Positions 45,655 through 55,271 of a stretch of DNA of 64,000 nucleotides are shown here, piece after piece (within the stretch, counting starts at the first letter, position 1; every line of letters begins with the position of its first letter). Where the stretch lies: NCBI RefSeq assembly GCF_015352975.1, contig NZ_JACYIZ010000002.1, positions 186,001 through 250,000 on the forward strand. Direction: 5' to 3'. The position numbers were made by a program, and so were the translations under genes. This stretch comes from Aestuariimicrobium ganziense. GTDB lineage: Bacteria; Actinomycetota; Actinomycetes; Propionibacteriales; Propionibacteriaceae. The notes beneath the pieces are model-generated. The model was not told where the DNA came from and searched no databases. It saw nothing but the letters and a program-made list of their open reading frames with translations.

Positions 45655-45963
45655 TCAGCTCTCGATCCCGGTAACCTTGACCTGGGTGTACCGCTGGCGG
45701 TGACCCTGGCGCTTCTTGTAGCCGGTCTTGTTCTTGTACTTGAGGATCCGGATCTTGGGACCCTTGGTCTCGGCCAGCACCTCGGCGGTCACCGAGGCCT
45801 TGTCGAGCGCACCCTTGTCGGAGGTGACGGTGTCACCGTCGACCAGGAGCAGCGGCTGCAGCTTGACGCTGCTGCCGACCTCGTCGCCGACCTTGTCGAT
45901 CTCGACGACATCGCCCACTGCAACCTTGTGCTGGCGGCCGCCACTGCGCACGATCGCGTACAC
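45655..45963 (-). CDS. rplU: 50S ribosomal protein L21
   Basis: 102 residues, [20 protein letters not shown] to [17 protein letters not shown], the standard L21. An ATG five codons upstream is in frame, but GGAAGAGG lies five bases before the GTG at 45963, and the family begins [11 protein letters not shown], so the GTG is the start. The 172 bp upstream to the RNase E/G stop hold the leader and promoter; I saw no clear hairpin there. Confidence 0.97.
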   Translation of the reverse strand: MYAIVRSGGRQHKVAVGDVVEIDKVGDEVGSSVKLQPLLLVDGDTVTSDKGALDKASVTAEVLAETKGPKIRILKYKNKTGYKKRQGHRQRYTQVKVTGIES

Positions 45964-46135
45964 GCTGACCTCTTCCATTCGAAACTGTGTGTGGTCGCGC
46001 CGACTGGCGCCAGACCCGTTCGCTGATGTGCACCGCCCGGACGAACCGTGGCCACACGACGAACACCGAGGGTCAAGACTACGTGTTCTGCCTCCGCAGG
46101 GTCAAACCGACCGGCCCTCCCCTGTGGCGACCGGT

Positions 46136-49006
46136 TCAGTCGTCCTGACCCGCCTGGGTGGCGTGGTTGGACGAGCCGTTCCCGTCACTGCCGTTGTCGC
46201 CGCCCTGGCCGTTGCCGGAGCTGTCGCCTCGACGACCACGACGAGACCTCGACGAGCCCGATCCGCCTCCGTTGGACGATCGCGACGAGCCCGAGGACGA
46301 CCGCGACGACCCGTTGCCGCCACGACCCCCACCCGAGCGGCGGTCACCGCCGTCGGAGGGCGCCTGTGACTCCACCGGCTCCTCGGAGCGGTGGTAACCG
46401 CGGCCACCACAGTGCTCACAGGTCTCGGTGAACGCCTCGGCCAGACCGGTGCCGATCTTCTTGCGGGTCATCTGCACCAGGCCCAGACTCGAGACCTCGG
46501 CCACCTGGTGGCGGGTGCGGTCTCGTCCCAGGCACTCCACCAAGCGGCGGATCAGCAGCTCACGGTTGCTGGGCAGCACCATGTCGATGAAGTCAACGAC
46601 GATGATGCCGCCGATGTCGCGAAGCCTGAGCTGGCGCACGACCTCTTCGGCCGCCTCCAGGTTGTTGCTGGTGACGGTCGCCTCGAGGTTGCCAGCGGTG
46701 CCGGTGAAGCGTCCGGTGTTGACGTCGATGACGGTCATCGCCTCGGTGCGGTCGATCACCAGCGAACCACCCGACGGCAGGAACACCTTGCGCTCCAGCG
46801 CCTTGGCGATCTGCTCGTCCAGCTTGTGGCTGGCGAAGATGTCACCGGAGCTGTCGTCCCAGCGCTTGAGCCGCTCGGCCAGGTGCGGGGCGACGTGGTC
46901 GACATAGCCCTTGATGGCGTCGTGCACGTCTTCGGGGCCACCGTTGCCCTGCACCACGAGCTCGGTGAAGTCCTCGGTGAACAGGTCACGCACGATCCGC
47001 ACGGTCAGGTCGGGCTCGCCGTACAGCAACTGCGGCGCCGAACCCTGCTTGACCTTCTTCTCGATGACCTCCCACTGGGCCTTCAGGCGGTTCACGTCGC
47101 GGACGAGTTCGTCCTCGGACGCCCCTTCGGCCGCGGTGCGCACGATCACCGACGCCTTCTCGTCGATCAGTCCGCCCAGGATGTCCTTGAGCCGGTTGCG
47201 CTCGGTGTCGGCCAGCTTGCGGCTGATGCCGGACAGGTGGCCACCCGGTGAGTAGACGACGTAGCGGCCGGGGATGGCGACGTGGCTGGTCAGACGGGCA
47301 CCCTTGGCGCCGACCGGGTCCTTCGAGACCTGGACGAGCACGGTCTGGCCCGACTTGAGCACCTGCTCGACCTTGCGCTGCTCGCCGGTGACACCGAAGG
47401 CGTCCCAGTCGACCTCGCCGGCGTAGAGCACGGCGTTGCGGCCGCGACCGATGTCGATGAAGGCGGCCTCCATGCTGGGCAGCACGTTCTGCACGCGGCC
47501 CAGGTAGACGTTGCCGATCATCGAGGCCGAGGCCTTGCGGTCGACGTAGTGCTCGACCAGGATCCCGTCCTCGAGCACGGCCAGCTGGGTGTAGTCGTCC
47601 TTCTGGCGAATGACCATGCGGCGCTCGACGCTCTCGCGACGGGCCAGGAACTCCGACTCCGACAGGATCGGCGAACGCCTGCGGCCGGCGGCGCGTCCCT
47701 CACGGCGACGCTGACGCTTGGCCTCCATGCGGGTCGAGCCCTCGATGCCGGTCACCTCGTCCGAGGACGAACTGCGGCTGCTGCGGCGCGGCTCACGGAC
47801 GCGGACGACGACCTCGCTCGGGTCGTCCTCGGCGCCGCTGGTGTCCTCGCCACGGCGGCGACGACGGCGGCGACGCCTGCGCGACGAGGTGCCGGAGTCG
47901 GAGCCGTCAGCGTCGTCGGAGTCATCGCCGTCGCTGTCGTCGGCGTCGTCGGAGGAGTCCTCGGAGTCGCTGTCGTCGCTGGACTCGGAGTCAGTGCTGG
48001 ACTCGGAGTCGTCGGAGTCACCGCTGCCCCCGCGACGACGGCGGCGTCCGCCACGGCGGCGGCGACGCCGGCGGGACGAGCCGGACGACCCGCTGTCGTC
48101 GGAGTCCCCGTCCTCGCTGTCATCGGAGTCATCGTCAGCGGAGTCGTCATCCTCGCTGTCGGAGGTGTCCTGCTCCTCGGCGGAATCCTCGGCCTGGTCG
48201 TCGGTGTCGGCCTCGTCGGTCTCGACCTCGTCCTCGGAGTCGACCTGCTCGGCCTCCTCCTCGTCCAGTGCGGCCTCAGGCTGCTCGGGAGCGACGCCTG
48301 CGATCGAGGCTGCCAGCGACTGCAGCACGTCGTCGGTGTTGACCTCGGCGGGCGGCTGGAAGGGGTTGGCCACCGACGACGCCACCCGACGGCGACGCGC
48401 AGGCCGGGTGGCGGCCTCGGCCTCGGCGGCGGCGAGCAGGGTCTGGACCTCGTCGGCGCCCTGGGTCGACGACTCCTCGGGTGCGGTCTGCTCGGAAGCG
48501 ACCTGCTCGGCCTTCGCCTTGGCAGTGCTGCGGCGGCTGCGGGTGCGCTTGGGCTTCTCGTCGGCAGCCGGCTCGGCCTGGGCTGGCTCGGTCTGCGTGG
48601 GCTCGGCCTGGGCGGGCTCGGCCTGGGCGGGCTCGGCCTGGGCGGGCACGGGCTGGGCGGGCTCGACCGCGGGCGCCTCCCCTGGGGTGGGCGCGGCCTG
48701 GCCGCGGGTGGCACGGCGGCGGGTGGCACGCTTGGGGGCCTGTTCGGCCGCTGCTTCGGTCGGGGACTCGGCGACCGGCTGGAGCGCCTGCTCCACCGGC
48801 GCGGGCTCGGCCGGTGCCGGTGCGGCCTGGGTCACCTCGGGAGCGGGCGGGGGGCTCACTGGGGCGGGCGGACCAGCGGGCCTCGAGACAGCGCGACGCC
48901 CGCGCGGGGCCTTGGCGGTGGGCTGGTCGGGGTTGGACTGGTCGGCAGTCTGCGAGGTCGACTCCGAGCCGCTGGTTGACGATTCGACGATGTCGTCACT
49001 GAGCAT
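46136..49006 (-). CDS. rne: Ribonuclease E/G with long low-complexity N-terminus
   Basis: A 956-residue endoribonuclease for mRNA decay and rRNA/tRNA maturation. The catalytic half holds the S1-like part (ASMIGNVYLGRVQNVLPSME AAFIDIG), the RNase-H/DNase-I-like domain (VIDVNTGRFTG; GGIIVVDFIDM) with the metal Asp residues, and the Zn-link ETCEHCGGRG. The N-terminal ~470 residues are a repeated Ala/Glu/Pro section, an extremely acidic Asp/Ser/Glu section, and basic Arg blocks (SSRRRRRRRGGRR); the C-terminus is Gly/Ser/Arg-rich. Such disordered arms bind RNA and partner enzymes in actinobacterial RNase E. The ATG at 49006 follows AGGAGA. Confidence 0.95.
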   Translation of the reverse strand: MLSDDIVESSTSGSESTSQTADQSNPDQPTAKAPRGRRAVSRPAGPPAPVSPPPAPEVTQAAPAPAEPAPVEQALQPVAESPTEAAAEQAPKRATRRRATRGQAAPTPGEAPAVEPAQPVPAQAEPAQAEPAQAEPTQTEPAQAEPAADEKPKRTRSRRSTAKAKAEQVASEQTAPEESSTQGADEVQTLLAAAEAEAATRPARRRRVASSVANPFQPPAEVNTDDVLQSLAASIAGVAPEQPEAALDEEEAEQVDSEDEVETDEADTDDQAEDSAEEQDTSDSEDDDSADDDSDDSEDGDSDDSGSSGSSRRRRRRRGGRRRRRGGSGDSDDSESSTDSESSDDSDSEDSSDDADDSDGDDSDDADGSDSGTSSRRRRRRRRRRGEDTSGAEDDPSEVVVRVREPRRSSRSSSSDEVTGIEGSTRMEAKRQRRREGRAAGRRRSPILSESEFLARRESVERRMVIRQKDDYTQLAVLEDGILVEHYVDRKASASMIGNVYLGRVQNVLPSMEAAFIDIGRGRNAVLYAGEVDWDAFGVTGEQRKVEQVLKSGQTVLVQVSKDPVGAKGARLTSHVAIPGRYVVYSPGGHLSGISRKLADTERNRLKDILGGLIDEKASVIVRTAAEGASEDELVRDVNRLKAQWEVIEKKVKQGSAPQLLYGEPDLTVRIVRDLFTEDFTELVVQGNGGPEDVHDAIKGYVDHVAPHLAERLKRWDDSSGDIFASHKLDEQIAKALERKVFLPSGGSLVIDRTEAMTVIDVNTGRFTGTAGNLEATVTSNNLEAAEEVVRQLRLRDIGGIIVVDFIDMVLPSNRELLIRRLVECLGRDRTRHQVAEVSSLGLVQMTRKKIGTGLAEAFTETCEHCGGRGYHRSEEPVESQAPSDGGDRRSGGGRGGNGSSRSSSGSSRSSNGGGSGSSRSRRGRRGDSSGNGQGGDNGSDGNGSSNHATQAGQDD

Positions 49007-49218
49007 GTGCTCTCCTGGCACCATGAAGGTGCGGTTGTCAGCAGCACCCGCAGGTGCCACAGAAGTTGGCGGGGGGCAGTGGTGGACCCCTGCGGCCCCC
49101 GCGGTCGATCCCTCGTCGCGGTGAGGCCATGCGGATCCATCTCCACCTGGCAGGACACCCATGGGTGGTGCCCAATCCCTAGGGTCAGTATGGCACAGCC
49201 GTCACCGGCGCCGCCGGA

Positions 49219-49986
49219 TCACCAGGGTGCGGTCGGCTCCTGGCTGAACGGGTCGAGCAGCACCCCTGTGGCAGCGGTCCCCTCGTCCCCGTCGACCACG
49301 CGTCCCTGCAGCAGTCGCGTCAACATCGCCGGACGAGTCGAAGCCAGGGCCGGTTCGGCGGCACGCAGCGCAGAGACCACGTCGTCCGGACGCACCAACG
49401 GCGTGCCCTGCAGCGACACCAACCTCAGCTGCCCGGGACCCGACACCTGCAGCAGCACCACGGCGTGTCGCACGTCGAAGGTGCGAAGGCCCGACTTGGT
49501 CATCCGCTGCACCTCCCACGACTGCGAGCCGAGCAGCTGCCCCACGGCCTTCTCGAGGGCCGACTGGTCGACCTCGCCGGCTTCTGGGTCGCCGAGGTCG
49601 ACGATCCACGCCGAGGCCGGCAGGGCGTCAGCGATGCTCGCGGTCTGGTCCTCGACCACCTCGAGCATCTGCATGCCCGGGGGCAGGACCTCGTTGAGTG
49701 TCGCCATCACCTTGGCGGGGTCGCAGACCTCGCTCAAGCCGATCTCCAAGTACTCCGCCTCGGTCGCCGCCGACGTCGGCGAGGCGTTCGCGTACGAGAT
49801 GCGCGGGTGCGGCGAGAAGCCCGAGGAGTAGGCCATCGGCACCTCGGCACGCCGCAGCGCCCGCTCGAAGGCCCGGGTGAAGTCGCGGTGGCTGGTGAAG
49901 CGAGCAGCTCCGCGCTTGGCGTAGCGCAGCCGCAACCGCTGCACGGGCGGGGCCTGCTGGATGGGTTGGCGACGGCTGCTCGACAC
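49219..49986 (-). CDS. TIGR03936-family radical-SAM-associated protein (DUF2344)
   Basis: A 255-residue soluble protein. It opens with RLRLRYAKRGAARFTSHRDF, and SGFSPHPRISYANA follows, the signature of DUF2344. These proteins are normally encoded beside, or fused to, the B12-binding radical SAM protein TIGR03960, and the pair's role is unknown. Here the partner is at 51738-53711, separated by two plus-strand genes. It lies upstream of the RNase E/G gene on the same strand, its usual place. It is intact. Confidence 0.9.
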   Translation of the reverse strand: MSSSRRQPIQQAPPVQRLRLRYAKRGAARFTSHRDFTRAFERALRRAEVPMAYSSGFSPHPRISYANASPTSAATEAEYLEIGLSEVCDPAKVMATLNEVLPPGMQMLEVVEDQTASIADALPASAWIVDLGDPEAGEVDQSALEKAVGQLLGSQSWEVQRMTKSGLRTFDVRHAVVLLQVSGPGQLRLVSLQGTPLVRPDDVVSALRAAEPALASTRPAMLTRLLQGRVVDGDEGTAATGVLLDPFSQEPTAPW

Positions 49987-50027
49987 GCAGCAGAGCGTAC
50001 CGGTTCGCCACCGCCCACTAAGCTGCG

Positions 50028-51263
50028 GTGATCGTGAGCACCCCGCACACCCCCTCGACCGACCACGGCCGCCCCACCACCCACTGGTGGCAGGGCGGCA
50101 CCTTCATGCTGGTCGCCATCGGCCTGCTCGCCTTCAACCTGCGACCGGTCGCCATCGAGGTCGGGCCTGTGCTGCCCGACCTGCAGCGCGACCTCGGCCT
50201 CACCGGCCTCACCGCAGGCCTGCTCACCTCGCTGCCCACGATCTGCTTCGGCGCCTTCGGGGCGGTGGCCGCCGGGCTCGCCGGACGACTCGGCACCCAC
50301 CGCACGGTCACGCTCGCCCTGGTCGCGGTGCTGGTGGGCAGCGTGCTGCGCACCCAGACGAGCAACTCGTGGCTGTTCCTGGCCGCCTCGACCTTGGCCC
50401 TGGCCGGCATGGCGGTCGGCAACGTGCTGATTCCCAGCGTCGTCCGCCAGCACTTCGCCGGACACATCGGGTTGGTCACCGCGGTCTACTCGCTGAGCCT
50501 GTCGATCGGGGTGACCCTGGCCAGCGTGGTCACCGTGCCGGTGGCCCAGGCCCTGGGTGGCTGGCCTCCCAGCTTCCTGGTCAACGCGTCGGTGGTGGTG
50601 CTCGCGCTGCTGCCCTGGCTGGTGGCCCTGCGCCACGACCGCGGCCACACCACCGAGAACCGTCCGCGAGCCATCTCGCTGGCCCGAGTGGCACGCACCC
50701 GGTTGGGCTGGATGATGGCGATCTTCTTCGGCTTCCAGTCAGCCCAGGCCTACTCGGTGTTCGGCTGGCTGCCCTCGATCTACCAGGACGCCGGACTGAG
50801 CGCCGAGCGGGCGGGACTGATGCTGGGCATCGCCACAGGCCTGGGCATCCCGTTGGCCTTCCTGTGGCCGGCGTGGATGATGCGCAGGCCTCGTCCGGTC
50901 GGACTGCTGCTGGTGGTCACCGCAGCCGCCTGGGTCGGGTACACCGGGCTGCTGGTCGCGCCCGGACGATGGCCCTGGCTGTGGGCGGCGGTGATCGCGC
51001 TGGGCACCTCAGCGTTCCCGATGATCCTGGCCATGTTCGGCATGCGCGCCCGCACCAGTGAGGGCACCGCGGCGCTCAGTGGATTCGCCCAGAGCGTCGG
51101 TTACGCGATCGCGTTGGCCGGGCCGTTCCTGATGGGTGCCCTGCACGAGGCCACCGGCGGCTGGACCTGGTCGATCGTGCTGCTGCTGTCGATGACGGTG
51201 CCGATGGTGGTCAGTGGGGTGGTCAGTGCCCGCGCGGGCTGGATCGAGGACGAACTGCACTGA
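50028..51263 (+). CDS. MFS transporter, CynX/NimT-like
   Basis: A 411-residue permease with twelve hydrophobic helices. The N-terminal half has LLAFNLRPVAIEVGPVLPDL and LLTSLPTICFGAFGAVAAGL, the pattern of the CynX/NimT (cyanate or nitroimidazole-type) branch of MFS. The substrate is not determinable. GTG at 50028 and GTG at 50034 are both possible starts; TAAGCT at 50019-50024 would make the second one leaderless. With the next gene it interrupts the usual TIGR03936-TIGR03960 pairing. Confidence 0.85.
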   Translation: MIVSTPHTPSTDHGRPTTHWWQGGTFMLVAIGLLAFNLRPVAIEVGPVLPDLQRDLGLTGLTAGLLTSLPTICFGAFGAVAAGLAGRLGTHRTVTLALVAVLVGSVLRTQTSNSWLFLAASTLALAGMAVGNVLIPSVVRQHFAGHIGLVTAVYSLSLSIGVTLASVVTVPVAQALGGWPPSFLVNASVVVLALLPWLVALRHDRGHTTENRPRAISLARVARTRLGWMMAIFFGFQSAQAYSVFGWLPSIYQDAGLSAERAGLMLGIATGLGIPLAFLWPAWMMRRPRPVGLLLVVTAAAWVGYTGLLVAPGRWPWLWAAVIALGTSAFPMILAMFGMRARTSEGTAALSGFAQSVGYAIALAGPFLMGALHEATGGWTWSIVLLLSMTVPMVVSGVVSARAGWIEDELH

Positions 51264-51336
51264 AGCCGACGGTGGGAACAGAACCCTCGTCCGGTGTGTT
51301 GCAGCCCGGTACACCCCACCACTGAAGGAAGTCGAC

Positions 51337-51720
51337 GTGTTCACCCTGCTGACCCTCGAGATGGCGATCCATGCCTTCGAGAACAAGGACTACAAGGCTG
51401 CGGTCGAGCGCTTCGAGCAGGTGCTCGAGGCCGATCCGACACACCGCAACGCCCGCGAGTACCTGGCCAGGGCTCACTTCCACCGCGCCTCGCTGGGCAA
51501 GGCCGAGCAGGAGCTGCGCCGGATCCTGGCCGACGACCCCACCAACGACTACTGCCTGTTGCTGCTGGCCCGCACGCTCGAGCGCCAGAGCCGCGGGGAC
51601 GATGCTGCCGGCGTGCGACGTCAGTTGGCCGCACTCACCGGGGACGAGTCACACCTGCGTTCGCAGTCGCACCGCCGCCAGGACGACGCACAGAGCCGAG
51701 AGGACGACGCACAGAACTGA
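51337..51720 (+). CDS. Tetratricopeptide-repeat protein
   Basis: A 127-residue soluble protein of about three TPR units (AIHAFENKDYKAAVERFEQV LEADP; AREYLARAHFHRASLGKAEQ; CLLLLARTLERQSRGDDAAG), followed by a Gln/Arg/Asp tail. The GTG at 51337 has AAGGAAG seven bases upstream. TPRs mediate protein contacts; the partner is unknown. It is convergent with the TIGR03960 gene, 17 bp apart. Confidence 0.85.
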   Translation: MFTLLTLEMAIHAFENKDYKAAVERFEQVLEADPTHRNAREYLARAHFHRASLGKAEQELRRILADDPTNDYCLLLLARTLERQSRGDDAAGVRRQLAALTGDESHLRSQSHRRQDDAQSREDDAQN

Positions 51721-51737
51721 CGCCGGTCCCGAACGCC

Positions 51738-53711
51738 TCAGCGAGCCAGGTCGCGTCCGACCACGGTCAACGGCAACAGCGACCGTCCGGTCGGACCGAT
51801 CTGGATCTCGGTGTCGAGCTGCGGGCACACCCCGCAGTCGTAGCACGGCGTCCAGCGGCAGTCGTCGACCTCGTTCTCGTCGAGGGCGTCCTGCCAGTCC
51901 TCCCACAGCCAGTCACGATCAAGACCGGCGTCCAGGTGGTCCCAGGGCAGCACCTCGTCGTAGCCGCGTTCGCGGGTGGTGTACCAGGCCAGGTCGACAC
52001 CGGTGCCCTGGAGCGCGGCCGCAGCAGCCTCGACCCAGCGCTCGTAGGAGAAGTGCTCGCTCCACCCGTCGAACTTGCCACCCCGACGCCAGACCTCTTC
52101 GATCACCGAGCCCACCCGTCGGTCTCCGCGTGACAACAGGCCCTCGACCTGACCCGGCTTGCCGTCGTGGTAGCGCAGCCCGATCGCCTTGCCGTACTGG
52201 CGGTTGGCCCGGATCTTGTCGCGCAGCGCCATCAGGCGTCGGTCGATGGTCTCGGGATCAGCCTGGGCGGCCCACTGGAACGGGGTGTGCGCCTTAGGCA
52301 CGAACCCGCCGATGCTGACGGTGCAACGGATGTCTCGGGTGCCGGCGGCCTTACGGCCGGTCTCGATCACCCGGGCGGCCATGTCGGCGATCGCCAGCAC
52401 GTCGTCGTCGGTCTCGGTGGGCAGCCCGCACATGAAGTAGAGCTTGACCTGGCGCCAGCCGTTGCCGAAGGCGGTGGCGACGGTTTCGATCAGGTCGTCC
52501 TCGCTGACCATCTTGTTGATCACCTTGCGCATCCGCTCCGAGCCGCCCTCGGGAGCGAAGGTGAGCCCGGAGCGTCGTCCGTTGCGGCTCAACTCGTTGG
52601 CCAGGTCGATGTTGAACGCGTCGACCCGGGTGCTGGGCAACGACAACGAGACGTTGGTGCCCTCGTAGCGGTCGGCCAACTGCTTGGTGACGTCACCGAT
52701 CTCGGAGTGGTCGGCGCTCGACAAGCTGAGCAGGCCGACCTCCTCCAACCCGGTGTTGCGCAGGCCCTCGGCGACCATGGTGCCGATGGTCTCGATCGAG
52801 CGTTCGCGCACCGGGCGGGTGATCATGCCGGCCTGGCAGAACCGGCAGCCACGCGTGCATCCCCGGAAGATCTCGACCGAGTACCGCTCGTGCACGGTCT
52901 CGGCCAGCGGCACCAGCGGCTTCTTCGGGTAGGGCCACTGGTCGAGGTCCATCAGGGTGTGCTTGTGCACCTGGAAGGGCACCTCGGCCCGGTTGGGCGC
53001 GACCCGCTGGATGCGTCCGTCGGGCAGGTAGGTCACGTCGTAGAACTTCGGCACGTAGACCCCACCGGTGGCAGCCAGCGCGACCAGCAGTCCGTCGCGA
53101 CCCCCCGGACGACCGTTGGCCTTCCAGTCGCGGATCGTGTCTGAGATGGTGAGCGCGGCCTGCTCGCCGTCACCGATCACGGCGGCGTCGATGAAGTCGG
53201 CGATCGGCTCGGGGTTGAACGCGGCGTGCCCGCCTGCCAGCACCAACGGGTGGTCGTCGCCGCGGTCGCCTGCGTGCAGCGGCAACCCGGCCAGGTCGAT
53301 CGCGTTGAGCATGTTGGTGTAGCCGAGTTCGGTCGAGAAGCTGATGCCGAACACGTCGAAGGCGGCCACCGGACGATGGCTGTCGAGGGTGAACTGCGGC
53401 ACCTGCTGCTCGCGCATCAGCGCCTCGAGGTCGGGCCACACCGAGTACGTGCGCTCGGCCAGAATCCAGTCACGCTCGTTGAGGATCTCGTAGAGGATCG
53501 CCACGCCCTGGTTGGGCTGGCCCACCTCGTAGGCGTCGGGGTACATCAGGCACCAACGCACAGTCTGGCCGTGGTCGGTGTCGCGGCCACAGCCCCAGTC
53601 CTTGACGACCGAGTTGTGCTCGCCACCGACGTACTGGATCGGCTTGCTGACCCGGGCCAGCAGTGGTTCCAGCCGGGTGAACAGGGACGCGGGTTCGTGT
53701 GTGACGCTCAT
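51738..53711 (-). CDS. TIGR03960-family B12-binding radical SAM protein
   Basis: 657 residues. An N-terminal B12-binding-like domain (WCLMYPDAYEVGQPNQGVAI ... FGISFSTELGYTNMLNAIDL AGLPLHAG) precedes a radical SAM barrel whose 4Fe-4S cluster motif is RGCTRGCRFCQAG (CxxxCxxC). A C-terminal cluster-like CYDCGVCPQ follows. The family's reaction is unknown; it is usually adjacent to TIGR03936 and near RNase E/G, rplU and rpmA, suggesting an RNA- or ribosome-related modification. All cluster cysteines are present. An ATG preceded by a GTG codon marks the start. Confidence 0.93.
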   Translation of the reverse strand: MSVTHEPASLFTRLEPLLARVSKPIQYVGGEHNSVVKDWGCGRDTDHGQTVRWCLMYPDAYEVGQPNQGVAILYEILNERDWILAERTYSVWPDLEALMREQQVPQFTLDSHRPVAAFDVFGISFSTELGYTNMLNAIDLAGLPLHAGDRGDDHPLVLAGGHAAFNPEPIADFIDAAVIGDGEQAALTISDTIRDWKANGRPGGRDGLLVALAATGGVYVPKFYDVTYLPDGRIQRVAPNRAEVPFQVHKHTLMDLDQWPYPKKPLVPLAETVHERYSVEIFRGCTRGCRFCQAGMITRPVRERSIETIGTMVAEGLRNTGLEEVGLLSLSSADHSEIGDVTKQLADRYEGTNVSLSLPSTRVDAFNIDLANELSRNGRRSGLTFAPEGGSERMRKVINKMVSEDDLIETVATAFGNGWRQVKLYFMCGLPTETDDDVLAIADMAARVIETGRKAAGTRDIRCTVSIGGFVPKAHTPFQWAAQADPETIDRRLMALRDKIRANRQYGKAIGLRYHDGKPGQVEGLLSRGDRRVGSVIEEVWRRGGKFDGWSEHFSYERWVEAAAAALQGTGVDLAWYTTRERGYDEVLPWDHLDAGLDRDWLWEDWQDALDENEVDDCRWTPCYDCGVCPQLDTEIQIGPTGRSLLPLTVVGRDLAR

Positions 53712-53723
53712 CACCGCAGGAGT

Positions 53724-54794
53724 CTACGTGGCCAGACCCTGACGACCCAGCTCAGCGGGCGCGCCGGGAGCAGGTGGCGGTCCCAGGCGAACGGGACGAC
53801 GCCAGCGGGTGAGCACCTCGACCACGACCACGCCCAGCACCAGGGGTACCAACATCGGCACCACGTCTGTCAGCGCGATCACGCCGGCGCTGCGGTCCAT
53901 CACCTCGGTGAGGTCGCTGAACGGCAGCGTCGAGGCGCTGGTGAGGTTGTTGACCACGTGCAGGGCGATGGCCGCCTCGAGGCCGCCGGTGCGCCAGGTC
54001 ATCCAGGCCGCAGCCAGACCGAAGAGCAGGTAGAACAGGTTGAGCCAGGGATCGCCGGCGCTGTGGGCGAGCATGAAGCCCAGCGAGGGAATGATCGCGG
54101 CGACCGCCAGCGCGACCCGACTGTTGCGGAAGAAGCTGCCCACACCGCGGGCGAACAGCCCCCGGAACAGGTACTCCTCCCCCGCTGCCTGGAACGGCTG
54201 GGTGAGCAGCACCCCAATGGCCAGCACCAGCGTGTCGGGACCGGGGGTGAGGTCGCGCCACGAGCTCGCCAGACCCAGCGCCAGCATCACCAGCCAGATC
54301 GGCGCCAGCGCGGCGGCCACGGTCAGCATCCAGCGCCAGCGCAGTCCACCGACCACGCTCGACAACCAGCGCGGCCGTTGCCCGGTGACTGCCCAGGTGA
54401 GCAGCATCGTCGCCGGGATCAGCAGGCCCAGGCCGACGTTGTTGGCCAGGAACATCGCCGGCGTCATCCGCAGGGCGCCACCCTCGAGTTGGCCGGTGAG
54501 TTCGTCGACGGTGGTCCGTCCGGTGGTGAGGTCGTAGCCCCAGGCCAACAGCAGCGCGATCGTGCTCAGCGCCACCAGGGCGAGCACCCCGGCACCGATC
54601 AGGACCACCGACCGCCATGGCTTCCAGCGCGGTGAGCGCAGGAACTGGGTGTGGTCGGTTGGCTCGACCGGCAGCGCGGGCGCCACCGGCGGCGGCATCC
54701 AGACCACCGGCCACGGGGGCGGGTAGGACTGGTACGGCTGGGGTGCGGGCCCCTGCTGTGGCTGGGGCGCAGGACCCTGCTGTGGCTGCGTCAC
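53724..54794 (-). CDS. CPBP-family intramembrane metalloprotease
   Basis: A 356-residue membrane protein with a cytoplasmic Pro/Gln-rich head (residues 1-55), then eight or so helices. The catalytic motif AAGEEYLFRG (EExxxR) and the later MLAHSAGDPWLN and LHVVNN (His and His/Asn) motifs mark the Abi/CPBP family, related to the prenyl-protein protease Rce1. The substrate is unknown. The GTG at 54794 overlaps the ndk stop (GTGA). Confidence 0.88.
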   Translation of the reverse strand: MTQPQQGPAPQPQQGPAPQPYQSYPPPWPVVWMPPPVAPALPVEPTDHTQFLRSPRWKPWRSVVLIGAGVLALVALSTIALLLAWGYDLTTGRTTVDELTGQLEGGALRMTPAMFLANNVGLGLLIPATMLLTWAVTGQRPRWLSSVVGGLRWRWMLTVAAALAPIWLVMLALGLASSWRDLTPGPDTLVLAIGVLLTQPFQAAGEEYLFRGLFARGVGSFFRNSRVALAVAAIIPSLGFMLAHSAGDPWLNLFYLLFGLAAAWMTWRTGGLEAAIALHVVNNLTSASTLPFSDLTEVMDRSAGVIALTDVVPMLVPLVLGVVVVEVLTRWRRPVRLGPPPAPGAPAELGRQGLAT

Positions 54795-55225
54795 GTGCTC
54801 GCCCGGGGCGCCACCTCGTCCGGCTGGAACCAGAGCGCGATCTCGCGGGCGGCGTTCTCAGGGGAGTCGGAGGCGTGCACGATGTTGCGCTGGTAGTACA
54901 GCGAGTAGTCGCCGCGGATCGTGCCGGGCGCGGCCACACCGGCGTCGGTGGACCCATTCATCAACCGGACGACCTCGATCGCCCGCTCGCCCTCGAGCAC
55001 GAGCGAGACCACCGGGCCCGAGGTGATGAACTCGACCAAGGTGTCGTAGTAGGGGCGACCGTGGTGCTCCTCGTAGTGCTTGGCAGCCAGGTCGGGGGTG
55101 ACCATCCGCTGGCGCAGCGCGACGATCCGCAGGCCCTTGGCCTCGTAGCGGGCAAGGATCAGCCCGGTCAGGCCGCGCGAGACGGCATCGGGCTTGAGCA
55201 GCACGAGGGTGCGGTCGTCGGTCAT
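54791..55225 (-). CDS. ndk: Nucleoside diphosphate kinase
   Basis: 144 residues, the family's normal size. It transfers phosphate between nucleoside di- and triphosphates through a His intermediate. TLVLLKPDAVSRGLTGLILA opens the fold, and the active-site His is in RNIVHASDSPENA. The ATG at 55225 is the family start; an in-frame upstream extension is spurious. It is followed by the CPBP gene with a 4-bp overlap. Confidence 0.96.
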   Translation of the reverse strand: MTDDRTLVLLKPDAVSRGLTGLILARYEAKGLRIVALRQRMVTPDLAAKHYEEHHGRPYYDTLVEFITSGPVVSLVLEGERAIEVVRLMNGSTDAGVAAPGTIRGDYSLYYQRNIVHASDSPENAAREIALWFQPDEVAPRAST

Positions 55226-55271
55226 GGCTGAAGCGTACTGGGATCGGCTGGGCCACCGAACCACCGGCCTG

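Noticed and set aside
47800..48300. Highly repetitive GAGTCG/GACGAC stretch that looks like a satellite repeat
   Set aside because: It codes for the acidic and poly-Arg low-complexity part of RNase E/G in one continuous frame.
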